This document shows, piece by piece, positions 45,496-56,338 of a stretch of DNA of 64,000 bases. Under the pieces are notes generated by a model, which ran no database searches, was not told the DNA's origin, and saw nothing but the letters and a program-made list of their open reading frames with translations. How positions within the stretch are numbered: the stretch's first letter is position 1; each line of letters starts with the position of its first letter. Both the position numbers and the translations under genes were made by a program. This DNA comes from Ettlia oleoabundans (Eukaryota > Chlorophyta > Chlorophyceae > Chlamydomonadales), in contig JAAMXP010000932.1 of the NCBI GenBank assembly GCA_019693395.1, positions 1-64,000 on the forward strand, read 5' to 3'.

Positions 45496-47311
45496 TCAAA
45501 ACTTGGCCCACAGCACCAGACCGATTGCGCCCAGCAGTAGCAGGATAATTCCCCACATTATCTGCAACGGCCGGGGTTGCAGTGGATAAGGTTATAGGAA
45601 AGTGAATTGAGGGGCAACAAGCGCAGCTGTCAGACACAAAGCTTGCACATCGCTGGTGGCTCCAAGGCCAGGGTGCGGCAAGAACGATTCAAATACAGGG
45701 TGCAGCTTTGCTCACCAGCTTGTTCTGCAGGATGCGTCGGCTCATGTTTTGGAGGATCTGGCGGCTGCGTGAGATGTTTGTGTCCACTGTGTGCAGCGTG
45801 TCGCGTGAGTGTAGAATTGTCTCTCGCTGCCGCTGCAGGTCCCCCAGAATCTGCACCCCCAGCTCCTGCAGGCACACCATGCAGCAGGAATGAGCAGGTT
45901 GATGGTCACAAAACTTGCAACAACGAAGATGACGCCAAAAGATGGGTGGGCCATTAGATCTGGCAGTAAAAGTGCCAACAGCTTGGCAAGCGGCAGCGGT
46001 GGGCAGCTGCATGAGCCGATGGCAATGCTGGTTGACAGCTGCGTCCAGTGCGTGCGCTGCATGCCAGTACCAAATCAGTAATGTTCACAATGGCTGCAGC
46101 GCAGCACGCACCCGCCTGCACGAGGCTGGACGGGTTTACTTCCAACGCTGGTGCCGGGCAGGTGTGCCTGTCACCACAACCGCCACCACTGCCCCATGCG
46201 TTTGAGCGTGCTGTCGGCTGCTGCTACGCTGGCATCTGTTCCCTGCGCCTGCTGCCGTGCATGCTGTATTTGCTGCCTTTGTCGCTGGAGATCAGCTAGG
46301 ATGGCTGTGCCCGTGGCCTGCCAGGGCAGAACCGGCAATGGAAGCAAAGCAAGGGCGGCATGTAGAGTCACATTCTGCTGACCTACCAGGCTCTGCTATG
46401 CCCACCGTCGCATAGCAAAGCCAGCTGCTGTGGCATGGCTTTGAAGCTTCAGTCGATACTAGCTCAATGGACATATTATTCCGGCCAAGCTGACATAGGC
46501 ACAGGCAGCACCAATCCCAGCTCAAGCTCTTCTGCTCCTGCCCTCACCTCTGTCTCCAACAGCTGTTGCCGGCCCTGCTGTATGCGATCGCTTGTCTTGT
46601 TCAGGCGGTCGGTTGCCGTCAGCAAGCGGTCCCGCTGGCCCGCTGATGTCTGGTAGTAGTCCCCTGCTATGCCCAGCTCCGCACGAGCATCGGCACCGCC
46701 GCTGCCTGCCGCAGTGTTTGCTCGCCGCGCATCCTCCTTAAGCTTTGTAAGGTCTGCCTTATATTCCTTGCATTTCTGCAGCATTACCCGTGCCTGTTCT
46801 GGCGAGTAGCTGCGTGCTTCCATATCCATGCGTTGCAGCTGCAGGGAGGCGGGTGCAGGGGGCACGCAGCTGTCAGCTGTTGTTTTCTGACAGGCGACCA
46901 CGTATGTAGTGAACAACTGGGAAGAGGGTTGTCAGACGAAGTGTCCGGGAGGCGTCGCCAGAAATAAAGCCAGGCAGCACTGGAAGACTGGCAGAAAGCC
47001 AGCCAGACCTCAGGCGGGAGGGTGGTGCCCGGCGGAGCACGAGAGCTTACCAGCTGTTCCAAGTCCCGGACTGCTGCCTCCAGCTCCCTGGAACTACTCC
47101 GTTTCTGATCTGCACCAGCCACAAACGTGCCCACCGTGTGATCGCCGTCGAAAACATGAGGTGCCTGTTGCCGCGGCGTTGTCGCAGTTGCAACGAAAAT
47201 ACGCACTCACACACCAGGAGAAAGCGCCGCCAGGCCCTCTATCTTCCTACTGAGCTCTGTGCTCTTGGTTGCATATTCGGTGCAATACGCCGCGAAGAGC
47301 CCGCCCTCCAT
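45496..47311 (-). CDS. VTI1: VTI1, Qb-SNARE
   Basis: Exons 47215-47311, 47051-47109, 46548-46838, 45716-45865 and 45496-45561 encode 220 residues, exactly the usual plant VTI1 length. The N-terminal three-helix part includes LSRKIEGLAAL, DMEARSYSPEQARVMLQKCK and DRLNKTSDRIQQGRQQLLE. The SNARE motif exon reads ILGDLQRQRETILHSRDTLH, then VDTNISRSRQILQNMSRR. Exon 5 is a clean tail anchor (MWGIILLLLGAIGLVLWAKF) ending at the C-terminus. VTI1 pairs with syntaxins in Golgi/prevacuolar/vacuolar fusion. Between exons 3 and 4 lies a second SNARE-like exon (46175-46317) in the same phase. The gene is head-to-head with MED20, start codons 258 bp apart. Confidence 0.95.
46175..46317 (-). other. Second SNARE-motif-like exon inside VTI1 (alternative or decayed)
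   Basis: The minus-strand segment after tggcag encodes ILADLQRQRQQIQHARQQAQ, then GTDASVAAADSTLKRM. It matches the VTI1 SNARE exon at ILxDLQRQRxxIxHxR and at the central T/V-D position. It begins in phase 0, exactly where the normal SNARE exon begins (after ETE). Every usable donor leaves it in phase 2, so it cannot splice to the normal SNARE or anchor exons. It could join an acceptor at 46006, in a frame that encodes a hydrophobic stretch (FGVIFVVASFVTINLLIPAA) before reading on to 45742. It is either a mutually exclusive 3' end or an eroded duplication. Confidence 0.65.
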
Positions 47312-47569
47312 GGTTCCAAAGCTTTCGGATGTGGATCAGGCGTCACTATTAGCTAGGGACAGTTGAGGGGATGCTTTGGCGCGGGTTGACCGCCAGGTCA
47401 CAGGGTGATGTACACGAGCTCAGGCGAGCACACATGCATGCCGGCATCTCAAACTGCTCCAATCCAGCGATCAGCATTGCTGGAGGGGTTTCAGCGCTGA
47501 ACGCACCATCTATTGCATTCAAGCATCTCGTTTTTGTACACTGAATGGCCTGGGGAAATCTGCAGGGCC

Positions 47570-48848
47570 ATGGGTGTACACATGTGAGGAATATGGTTGC
47601 AATGACAACGCTACAGCCATCACGGCTGTGCCAGGCTGTGCCCTGGGTTGCCATCGCCCGCACTGACGCCAACGCTGCCGTTGGACTGTAACGTCACCAA
47701 CCGCCTGGTGTGCAGGCTGCTTTTCTGGGCGGCTGCCCAAGGTGCTGGACGAAGAGAGGCGTATGATGCACTGTCAGATGCCATCCTATGCCTGGGAGCC
47801 TCCTCTTCTGAGCGGTGGACAGCACAGGCAGCAGCGCTGCGGCGTGTGCAGCCCAGCGGAGCAGACGACCTGCCATCCGTGAGGGCTGCTGGCAGTGAGG
47901 TGTTGCTGCACCGAGTGGCGCTAAGTGATGAGCCAGGGCAGATATTCCTGCTGTCAAGGTGGGCGCCAGCAGCGCAACTGAGCCTTGATGCTGAAGCGGA
48001 GTTGTAGTGCCTTGGTGTCCTGGCTGTCCTGGCTGCTGATTGACATGTGCTAAAGATCGAGGTTTGCCAATTGCTGCCGTTCATGCGGTATCTATACAAG
48101 AACAGGATATCTGTGAGTTTGCATGCTCTGCGCTTTGCTTGTGAGCTGCAGGGCTGCCAAGCAGGTGCTGCAGGCGGGGTCAGACATGCAGGCCTTCCTC
48201 GACCGCTTGGCGCTGTTCAAGGCCCGCAGCATTCTGCAGCTGGAGGGCATGCAGCATGGGGTGGGAGACTTTACAATCTGCCTGGCGCGAGCAATGCAGG
48301 TGGGCTCCTCGGCAGGGGGGCCAGTGGGCTTGTATGCAACAGCCGCTCTGTGCTGCCTGCTAGGGCCGCAGGCATGAAGTTGCAGGCCTTGTGTTTTGCA
48401 GCGGCATACCCACCGATTATCATTATTATCATTATACATCCACCTATGACCTGTCTTGGTGCAGGCACCGCAGCAAAACTTCTTGGGGCTGGTGTTGGAT
48501 GTGTGCTACCTACCGCTGGACGATGCAGCCCTGGCAGCTCACATGCTTCAGGTGAGGGCATGGAATGCTGACAGTGCTTTCACTAAGTCATCAACAGCAT
48601 AGTTTGCTGGGGTTTGCTTTCCACTTTCCATAATAGACTCTGCGACAATCAACCATGACATGTGCTGCTGCCACTCGGTGCAGGACTTGGCAGGGGTTCT
48701 GCAGGAAGCGGCAGAGGCAGCTGGCGGAAAGTTGCGACAAGTGGCAGACGCCATGAGCGGCTTCCAGCTGCCAGCAACCTTTGGGCCGCGGCATCGTGCA
48801 GTGCAGCACATGTTACTCATGCTGCAGCTGCAGGAGCAGGCAGGCTGA
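47570..48848 (+). CDS. MED20: MED20, Mediator head-module subunit
   Basis: Exons 47570-47583, 47716-47958, 48152-48299, 48465-48551 and 48684-48848 encode 218 residues, the normal MED20 size. The 14-nt first exon gives MGVH and joins to MLLFWAAAQG, mirroring the MGVKWLLHW start of other MED20 proteins. Later blocks match the TBP-like fold of MED20: DRLALFKARSILQLEG, QHGVGDFTICLARAM, LGLVLDVCYLPLDD and FGPRHRAVQHMLLMLQL. MED20 forms a heterodimer with MED18 in the Mediator head and contacts RNA polymerase II. Sequence identity to animals and plants is low, but the block order is complete. The 3' end faces the JmjC gene only 192 bp away. Confidence 0.88.
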
Positions 48849-49040
48849 TGGTTCATGTGCGTCGCTGTGCGACTCCGCTATGCAAATTTTGCTACCAGTC
48901 CCATACTTGTTATCAGTACATCGTTGCAACAGCGATTTGACTGCACAAGGTGTCCCAACAAGGATGCACCCCTAAGTCGGGCAGGAAACTTTGCACATGA
49001 TGGAGAAGCAGTTAAAGAGGTAGCCACATCAGCAGGCGAG

Positions 49041-51050
49041 TCAGAGGCAGCCTGCCAGCTCAGCATCCATCACAGCGCGCAAAGCATGCTGTGCAAACGC
49101 CTGCTTGCGCTGCAGAATGACGTCCAGCAGCTGCTGTCGGTCCACAACACTGTACAGCTCATCACACACAGCCGATACCGCATCCTCGGCCGCCTCTGCC
49201 GACCCCTCTGCTGCCAGCTGCTCCTGTTGCCGCTCAAAACAGCCCGACAGCAGCTCCCAGCCGGAGGGTCCAAGGCTGTGTAGCAGCAGGTGCGCTGCCA
49301 GCTGGGGATTGCGCCTGCGCAGCCCCAGCAAGACTTGCAGCAGTGCATGAGGAGAGGAGGCGGCCAGCGTGGCAACGATAGCAGCCACCAGCGGCGGAGG
49401 GTCACTGCCTGGCCCGCCTGCAAGATGATCGGCGACGGCTACCCTCAACAGCTGGACAGCCGCTGCTTGCTTGGGGGGCAGAGCAGCAAGGTGATCCTCA
49501 ATCGGTTGCTGGGTGACGTGTACAACCGCCGCTGACTGCTGACTATCCTGGCTTGTCGGCAACCCAGCACATTGCTGCTGCTCTCTAAGTGCCTGCTGCA
49601 ATTGCTGCGCCTGCCCACTCAAGCCAGCAGCGGCTGCCAGCTGCAGCACGTCGCAGCAGGGCAGCGCCGCCAGTGCCGCCTGCTTCTGCTGCTCCACCAG
49701 GCTCTGCAGTACGCGGCGGAAGTAGTACCTGCAGTATATACACAGGTCCAGTGTAGGCAGTAGTTGCAGCGTGCTTCAGAGAACCGACGGACCTATGAAA
49801 CAAGCTCGTGGATTGTGGGCAGGGAGGAGACTGCCGTAGGAAAAGGGCCCCTGGTCATACATACAATGCACAGCTGCGCTGCAAACATGTGTAGATACAC
49901 AGGGAAGAGGCATATCACCTGTCCATGTGGCCCCCCAGCTGCCGTGATAGCTCAGAGGTCCACCAAAAGTTCACTGCCAGCGCGCCATCAGTGCTGTCCA
50001 CCTGTGCGAGGAAAAGTCAAGAGAATCAACCATGGAGTGGATCTAGTGCTGGTGATGTCATAATTGACACCAAGCTTTCCTACAGTACACACCACCAATG
50101 GAAAGGGGTGTCCAGAAGCGGCAGATGCTGCCAACGCAACACACCTGCTCGCACATACCCACCTGATGCCACCAGCCTTCAGGTATGTACAGGGCATCCC
50201 CAGGAGCGAGATGCAACACGTGCAGCTTTGCCAGCGCCGCCTCCAGGCCTGGGAAGCGAGCTGCATCGGGTTGTGCCAGGTCAGCAGGGGAATGGTTTGC
50301 TGACTCGCTGGTGGGGGGCTGGGGGTGCAGCTGGGGGGTGCAGCTGGGGGGTAGCAGCCAGACCGTCTTACGGCCGTGCACTACACAGAGGAGGTTACAG
50401 TAGGGGTCGTAGTGCAGGGAGCTGCGGGTGGCTCTGCAGTTCATAGGAGTGGTAAAAAACCGGGTGGGCAAGAGGGTTGGGGGCATTCAGTGAGTCAGAC
50501 AGTCTCGAGACGCGGAATCAACCGAATTGAAATGTAAGCGCAATGCATGGCTGTCACCTCACCTCATGCTTGCCCAGAAGTTGATTTGCGATAGCTGGAC
50601 CTGCTGCACCAAGGCTGGCACACCAACGTCCTCCATTAATGGGTGCAGCGGTGCAGGCTGCAACGCGGATGCCCCATCCCCTCTCCCATGAGCATCTCTG
50701 GTGCTGCTCCCACCGGCTGGTGCAACACACAACGGGCTCTGTGCCAGGTACAGCCGCAGGCGACCACCACCTGGCGGCTGACGCTGTGCCAACTTGCATT
50801 CCAGGGTGCCATCCAAGAACTCGCGCAGCGTGGTACCGAGCAGAACGAGGCGCTGCATGTCACCCGCCAGCCGCTCCCCCGCCGTGACAAGAACCTCCAC
50901 CCGTGCCGCGCCAGCCAGCTGGATCAATCGATGCAGCCCAGACTGCCCCTGCCACAGCTGTACTGCTGGCCAGCGCGACACCAAACCTGCACCCAGTTGG
51001 GTGACGGCAACGGCGGCGGCGGTGAGAGGCAATGCTGCCACGGGCTGCAT
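49041..51050 (-). CDS. JmjC/cupin-8 domain oxygenase-like protein
   Basis: Exons 50563-51050, 50163-50433, 49919-50001 and 49041-49728 encode 509 residues. A JmjC (cupin_8) core spans roughly residues 145-285. It shows SQINFWASMR, the HxD iron ligand pair in SLHYDPYCNLL, the strand VVHGRKTVWLLPPS, and then LAPGDALYIPEGWWHQV with the distal His, followed by VNFWW. This is the Fe(II)/2-oxoglutarate oxygenase fold of the JMJD5/TYW5/HSPBAP1-type small JmjC proteins. The substrate (protein or RNA side-chain hydroxylation) cannot be inferred. After the core come about 230 Ala/Leu/Gln-rich helical residues with no recognised domain. The start at 51050 is the first in-frame ATG; an upstream exon is possible. 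Confidence 0.87.
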
Positions 51051-52632
51051 TTGGGAGCGGCGGCAATGCTTGGATCGTCTGACACACGCGTGCCATCACC
51101 AAGTACCTGGGAAGTGCACCGGCACGGCATCGCGTTCTAAACAGTGCACAGTCTGGCAACCGAGTTCGCTGTGCTGCTGCTCAGCCGTCATTCAGGCACT
51201 CTGAACTAACGATCAATTGAAAGAGAGCGACAGCCGCATTAGATGGTTTATATAATGGAAGGACGTACGCCTGCCCTGATGGAGCCTGATGTGTTGCTTG
51301 CAGCATGCCATCATGATGCAGGCTCTTCACCAACAATTTGGCACGACATTTCACACCTTTCACTATCTGACTCGTTCGTGTCGTTTGCATCTAATGTAGG
51401 TTACAGGAAGGTGACCCATACAACTACGGGGCGAAACGGGGGACAGGAGCAATGCAGGTTCAAAAAATTTGTAGAACGACTCGTCGGCGGCTGACCCGTC
51501 GGCGAGGACGAAAGGCATGGGCATTGACATGAAATCAGGCGCTCACAGGGCGGTAAAGCGAGAGAAGAGCGGCGGTTGTGTTTCGAGGGACGCAGTGAAG
51601 AAGCTATGTGGGTAGTAAGGTGTCGGCGAAAACTGCTAGGCAAAAAAACGGGTTCAGGGCAGTGTAAAGCGGAAGGGAGGGGGCGGGGCATCCATGGTCG
51701 ACCCGGATCGCAGACAAGCTTTCGCAAATTCATCCCACTGTTTTTGGCATAGCGTGGTGCTGGTGGGGAGCCACCAGTGCGGTGCAAGTGTTCCGAGAGG
51801 GGCAGGGCACACTGTTGGAATGATGGCACAGCAGGAGCACAGCCGGAGCTTGGCCTCCAGCATGCGCAAGAGGAAGGGAGGGTTGGGTGATGTGATCTTG
51901 AAAAAGTGGCAACAAACAAATGCGCAACGGACCGCTAAGTACTAGGGGTATGGGCTTACTTCGCTTTTTTGTTATGAATGGCTGATAAATTCATGAAGAA
52001 CTTGTGTGAGGCAAGCGACCACAATGCATTGCGTGCAAGGGGAGCAAAACGATGGGGGCAGGAGTAGGGGCAGGGCGGGATATGTGTGTGGGGGCAGGGG
52101 GGGACACAAGGCAGCTTCATTCCTTTGTTGAAAAGGGGCTGAGCCGCCAGGCTGACGCGCTCGCAAGTGCTAGAATTGAGGCGGTTGACCCGAGGCACAG
52201 GGGCGGTGCGAGGGAAGGGAAGAGGAGAAAGCAGGAAGAGAGCAGGGAGCAAGGCTGGAGAGGCGAGGGACAGGTTGAGGCGCAGGGGGGCTAAGATAGG
52301 TATGTACAGAGAAGGCTGTGTTGCTTGGTTCGAGCGTCCTGCCCGCCTCCCGTGGCGTATCATAGGGACGGCGGCTGGCTGCCCCTCCTGGCATTGGAAT
52401 GTCTGACGAAAGACTGGTGCGCAGTGCAATGTGGTTCGAGAAATGGGCATTGTGAGGAGGAAGGAAAGTGCAGGGGAGGCCAGGGCACGCACCCCAGGCC
52501 TCCTAAATAGCCTCACCCCAGCAACCCGGCTGCAGGCCGCTTACAACAGCCGGGCAAAGATTGGGGCCCTGGGAGAGTTGCTGGGGGGATGGGTCGCGGC
52601 GGCCTCCGAGCCTGCTGGCTGGAGAAGTAGGC
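51051..52632. other. Long non-coding interval, probable KH gene 3' UTR
   Basis: 1.58 kb without recognisable coding sequence. On the minus strand it is strongly C/U-rich (plus strand purine-rich, especially 52180-52290). A minus-strand TGTAA at 51401-51405 could end the KH-gene mRNA, giving a 3' UTR of about 1.2 kb. The remaining ~350 bp would be the JmjC promoter. Confidence 0.5.
51401..51405 (-). promoter_or_regulatory. Candidate TGTAA poly(A) signal, KH/WW gene
   Basis: First minus-strand TGTAA noticed downstream of the KH/WW stop codon, about 1.23 kb away. Confidence 0.35.
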
Positions 52633-55442
52633 TTACATGGCTGCCTGGCCTTGAGCGGAGGGACGGGTCAGGGACGACTGCAGCACATGGGCGGCGAACG
52701 ACACAAAGGGGCAAGCAGCAGGCAATTTCTATCAAGCAGCCAAGGGACAGGACAGCAGGTATGACCAAGGCAGGCAAACTGTGAACAATGCCACCAAGCC
52801 AATGGGCCGACACAACAAACAAAGTAAGGCTCATGCGATGCTGCTTTCACCAAATTGTTCAAGCAGCCTTGCCACTGCTGCCTCCTCACCTCCTGAGTTA
52901 CAGTGTTGACATAGTAGACCAGCCCCTGGCCGTCAGTGACCTTGGCCCAGCCGGGTGGCAGCATGCCGGCTCCCTGCTCCCCAACACCCATGCCCACGCT
53001 GCTGCCCAGGTCTCGTGTAGTGATGGCAGCTGCGCTCATCTTGGCAGCCAGCGCCTCCTCGGCCGCCGCACCAATGCTGGCGGCACCGTGGGACGATGGC
53101 GAACCCACAGCGCCGTAGCGCCCCAAGGGAGAGCCTGTGTCGGAGCCGGGGCGGCGGGTGATGAGGGCTGGGTTGGCGGCGGCGAGGGCGCCAGCAGGGG
53201 AGGCACGGCCGGAGCCTGCAGACCGTGTGTGGGGCGCAAACACAGCAGCTGCGGTGAGAAGCTGTCGGGGGGAGCGCTGATGGTGTGCGCGATGGTGCAG
53301 GCGCGAGCAGAAGGGAGCGACAAGGTGATCCACACTTAGGCAGTGAGTGCCCAGTAGCCAGCCATATGGTGAAACGAGAGTGCTTTATGCAGTACAACGT
53401 ACTCACCAGTGTCGGCAGAGGAGTGGGTGGCAGTTGGGGAGGTGCCCAAGTAGGAGGCGCCGCCAGTGGGGCCCTGGGACGGCGCGCGGTAGGTGCTGGC
53501 GGAGGGAGCTGCCACAGGCACGCTCACCGAGCTGGGAGCAGGGCTGCTGCTGCCAGCTGACAGCGGCATCTGTGCACCAGCGTGGTTAAGAAAAGAGGGA
53601 GCAGTGGTGCCGGCGGTGGTGGTGGGCATGGCGGCGCCAGCCGCGCTCAACATCAGGCCGGCGCTGGTTGGCAGACTTTGAACGGGAGCAGAGGTTGTGG
53701 CCGGCAGGCTCGGCGCAGACATGCCTGCACTGGTGCCACTGGACATACCCATATGCTGACTGGCGCCTGCACCCAGTAGGCCCGCCTGCGCCAGCAGCGC
53801 CTGGATGGTGGCCTGGTCGGCACCGCCCAGCTGGTGCTCCCCAGTGTTGGCGGCACCCTGCTGTTGCTGGGGGCCCATCTGGGGTGCCATCTGGGTTGCC
53901 ATTTGATGCGACCCCATGCCACCCATCTGTGCCTGTGGCTGCTGGTAGTGCTGCTGCAGGCTCATGGTGGGCACCTGAGCCTGAGCATGCTGCCCAGCCA
54001 GCTGGCCCAGCAGCTGGCCCAGCAGCGCATCTGCAGGCAGGGCACAGGGGCAGAAGTACGATGAGAACGGTGGGTGCAGCGACAAGCAACATGTATAACC
54101 CTTCAATCAGTATGTTGTGGTATGGGCAGCTAGACGCTGATCGCTGCCCTTTGCATCTGCAAATCAGTGCAGCTCGGGCAGCGGCGGTAACGCCCACCAA
54201 TGCAGCACCGCCACCACAGCACTCACCCTGTGAACCAGTCGCGTGGTCGCCCAGGCACATGCCCGCCAGGCTGGACATACCCTGCTGCTGCTGGCCCAGC
54301 AGCGCCGCCAGCGTCTCGGGCGTCAGAGCGCCACCCAGGCCACCGGTCGCGGGGGTACGCAACGGTGTCATGGGAGGGGTGAGCGGCCCAGTAGGCGGGC
54401 TGCTGCGCAGCATCTGGGCAGCGGCCAGCGGGTCATCTGGGTTGTATACCTGCAGCAGCATAGGTGGGTGGGGGTGGGTGGTGTGTGGTGGTGGGGGGGG
54501 GAACCAGATGAGAGGCAGCAGCTTCTTACTAGCTTGCAGCTAACTACACAGAAGGTGCAAACCATGGCCACACATTTGCCTGCTGTTATTCAAGTGCCAG
54601 CAGGCGGGCCCAGCCGAGTGCACTGTTGCCACTTCTACACAAGTGGTGCGGCAGGCAAGCAGGCCAGCTTAGAGCACCTGAAATCGCAGGCATTTCACCC
54701 ACCTGAGACGGTGGCACAAAGCCGTAGCCCTGCACGTAAACGGGCTGGGGCTGGCCAAAGCCCGGCATGCCAGGCTGGGTGGTGCTGAGTGCGATCTGGC
54801 GCAGCATCGCAAAGCCCTTGAAGGTTCCGCGCACGATGTCGTTGACCATGGAGACAGCCAGCTGCAAACTCTGGGGACTGCCTGCTATGGTGACACGCGT
54901 GGGGTCGGTGGACTGGTCAATCTGCAGGCAAAGAGCCGGGCGGACAAATGGCAGTGATGAGATTAGGATGGCGCTTCACTATCAATGATGGTCTATTGGC
55001 TAAAAGACAAAGCTAGGTTTATCTGCTTCGGCAAGGCGGCCCGTACACGAGCCCACCCATCGCAGAAGGGTAACTGCAACCAAGCGAGCGCCAGCTGCCG
55101 CAGTGTCGCGTGCCAACCGCTGCGCGCCACCCTCTCCCTGCCGGCGCACACCTGGATCATGGCGCCTGTGTACTGCTGCAGACTCTTGATTGTTTCGCCG
55201 CCCTTGCCAATCACACGCCCCACCATAGATTTTGGGCACTCCACCACCGCTGTCTGCTTGGGCAGCATCTTGGCGCCTAGCAGCTGCACCAGCTGCTGGA
55301 TTTGGGCCGGGTCAGCCATGCCAGGCTGGCCTCCCGCGGCGGCAACTGCCGCTGCGGCAGCTGCAGGGTCAGTGGGGCCGCCGGGCGGCGGGTACTGTGG
55401 GAAACCCGGGTGCTGGCCGAGGCCGAACCCTGCGGCATGCAT
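52633..55442 (-). CDS. KH + WW domain RNA-binding protein (CHLAMY1 C1-like)
   Basis: Exons 55152-55442, 54703-54921, 54227-54449, 53407-54030, 52890-53215 and 52633-52677 encode 575 residues. One KH domain (about residues 62-135) has the GXXG loop in VGRVIGKGGETIKSLQQYTG and continues IDQSTDPTRVTIAGSPQSLQ. A long Gln/Gly/Met/Ser/Ala-rich region follows. A WW-like domain near the C-terminus starts LPPGWAKVTDGQGLVYYVN and ends SSLTRP, so the second signature Trp is replaced by Leu. The combination recalls the C1 subunit of the Chlamydomonas clock RNA-binding protein CHLAMY1 (three KH plus one WW) and plant FUBP-like proteins, but only one KH is seen here. A donor-like site near 56066 suggests a separate non-coding first exon. 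Confidence 0.88.
54461..54501 (+). repeat. G-rich simple repeat next to a splice acceptor
   Basis: On the coding strand this is a CCCA/CCAC pyrimidine-rich run 11-51 nt upstream of the exon beginning at 54449, so it probably serves as the polypyrimidine tract. Confidence 0.7.
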
Positions 55443-56338
55443 TCGCAAGGGCTGGCTAGCTGTCGGTGCGCTGGGCTGGTCGGATGGATGATAATAAAAG
55501 GTCTGTAACAAAAATCTGCATCAGGGGAGGTAGGGAGGAGCGGCGACTTGGATGGGAAGGTGCCAGATGTGGCGTGCGGCGGGCTTGGTGTGAGCGGCGT
55601 CAATGGGGCCTGTGCGTGTTTCGTGGCCCACTGCGCGGCTTGGCGTAGCTTCAGCATTGTGATATGTGGCTGGGCAGACCGGATACAGACGTTCAAGGCC
55701 AGAGAGCAGGCCAGCTAGTGATGACACCCACGCGAGTGGCAGTGGCGGCAGCAGCTGTGTCCAGCACGGTTTGAGTGTCAAAAGCAGTTGTACAAGCGGC
55801 GGAGAGAAGGCAGGGTGCGGCCAGCAGGCAACAGGCGCCAAGGTCTCCAGCGCCGCCACTAACGGCGCGAGGCGAGGGCAACATCCGCCTAAGCAGAGAT
55901 GCTTTGGAGGCGGGAAGGGCGAAGACAAGGGGGGAGCGCTCGCCGCGGTGGGACGCGGCGGATGTCTGGGACTTCCGCCTCGTCCAGCACCCGCCGCCCC
56001 ACCCAACAGCAAGGCACGGGCTTCGCCAAGGCGGCGAGAGGAGCAGCGGTCGGGCAAGTGCGCTCACCTAACTCGTTCGCTTCTGGGAGCCGACAGAACC
56101 CGCGGGCTTGTGGGTTTCGGGCGACTAGAAGGTTAATTTGCGTAATCCCGCGGGTGCGAGCAGGTGAAATAGCGGGGCAAAGCGGTGGAGAGAGGGTGTA
56201 GGAACGACACGTCCGACTCAGCATGCCCATGCAGTGATCTTGAGGCACGGAAATCGGGCGCAGATCTCGCCGATCCGTCGTTTCAGGTGGTTGCCGGGTG
56301 TCGAGACGGGCCCTAGCCGGCACAGAAGACCGGACCCA
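55443..56338. promoter_or_regulatory. Divergent region KH/WW gene / riboflavin deaminase
   Basis: About 900 bp. It includes a probable 5' UTR intron of the KH gene (acceptor ttacag near 55500, donor gtgagc near 56066), leaving roughly 270 bp as shared promoter. No coding segment is recognised. Confidence 0.45.

Noticed and set aside
51956..52516. 186-codon minus-strand open frame
   Set aside because: Pro/Leu/Ser-rich translation of a C/U-rich tract with no recognisable motif; better explained as 3' UTR of the KH/WW gene.
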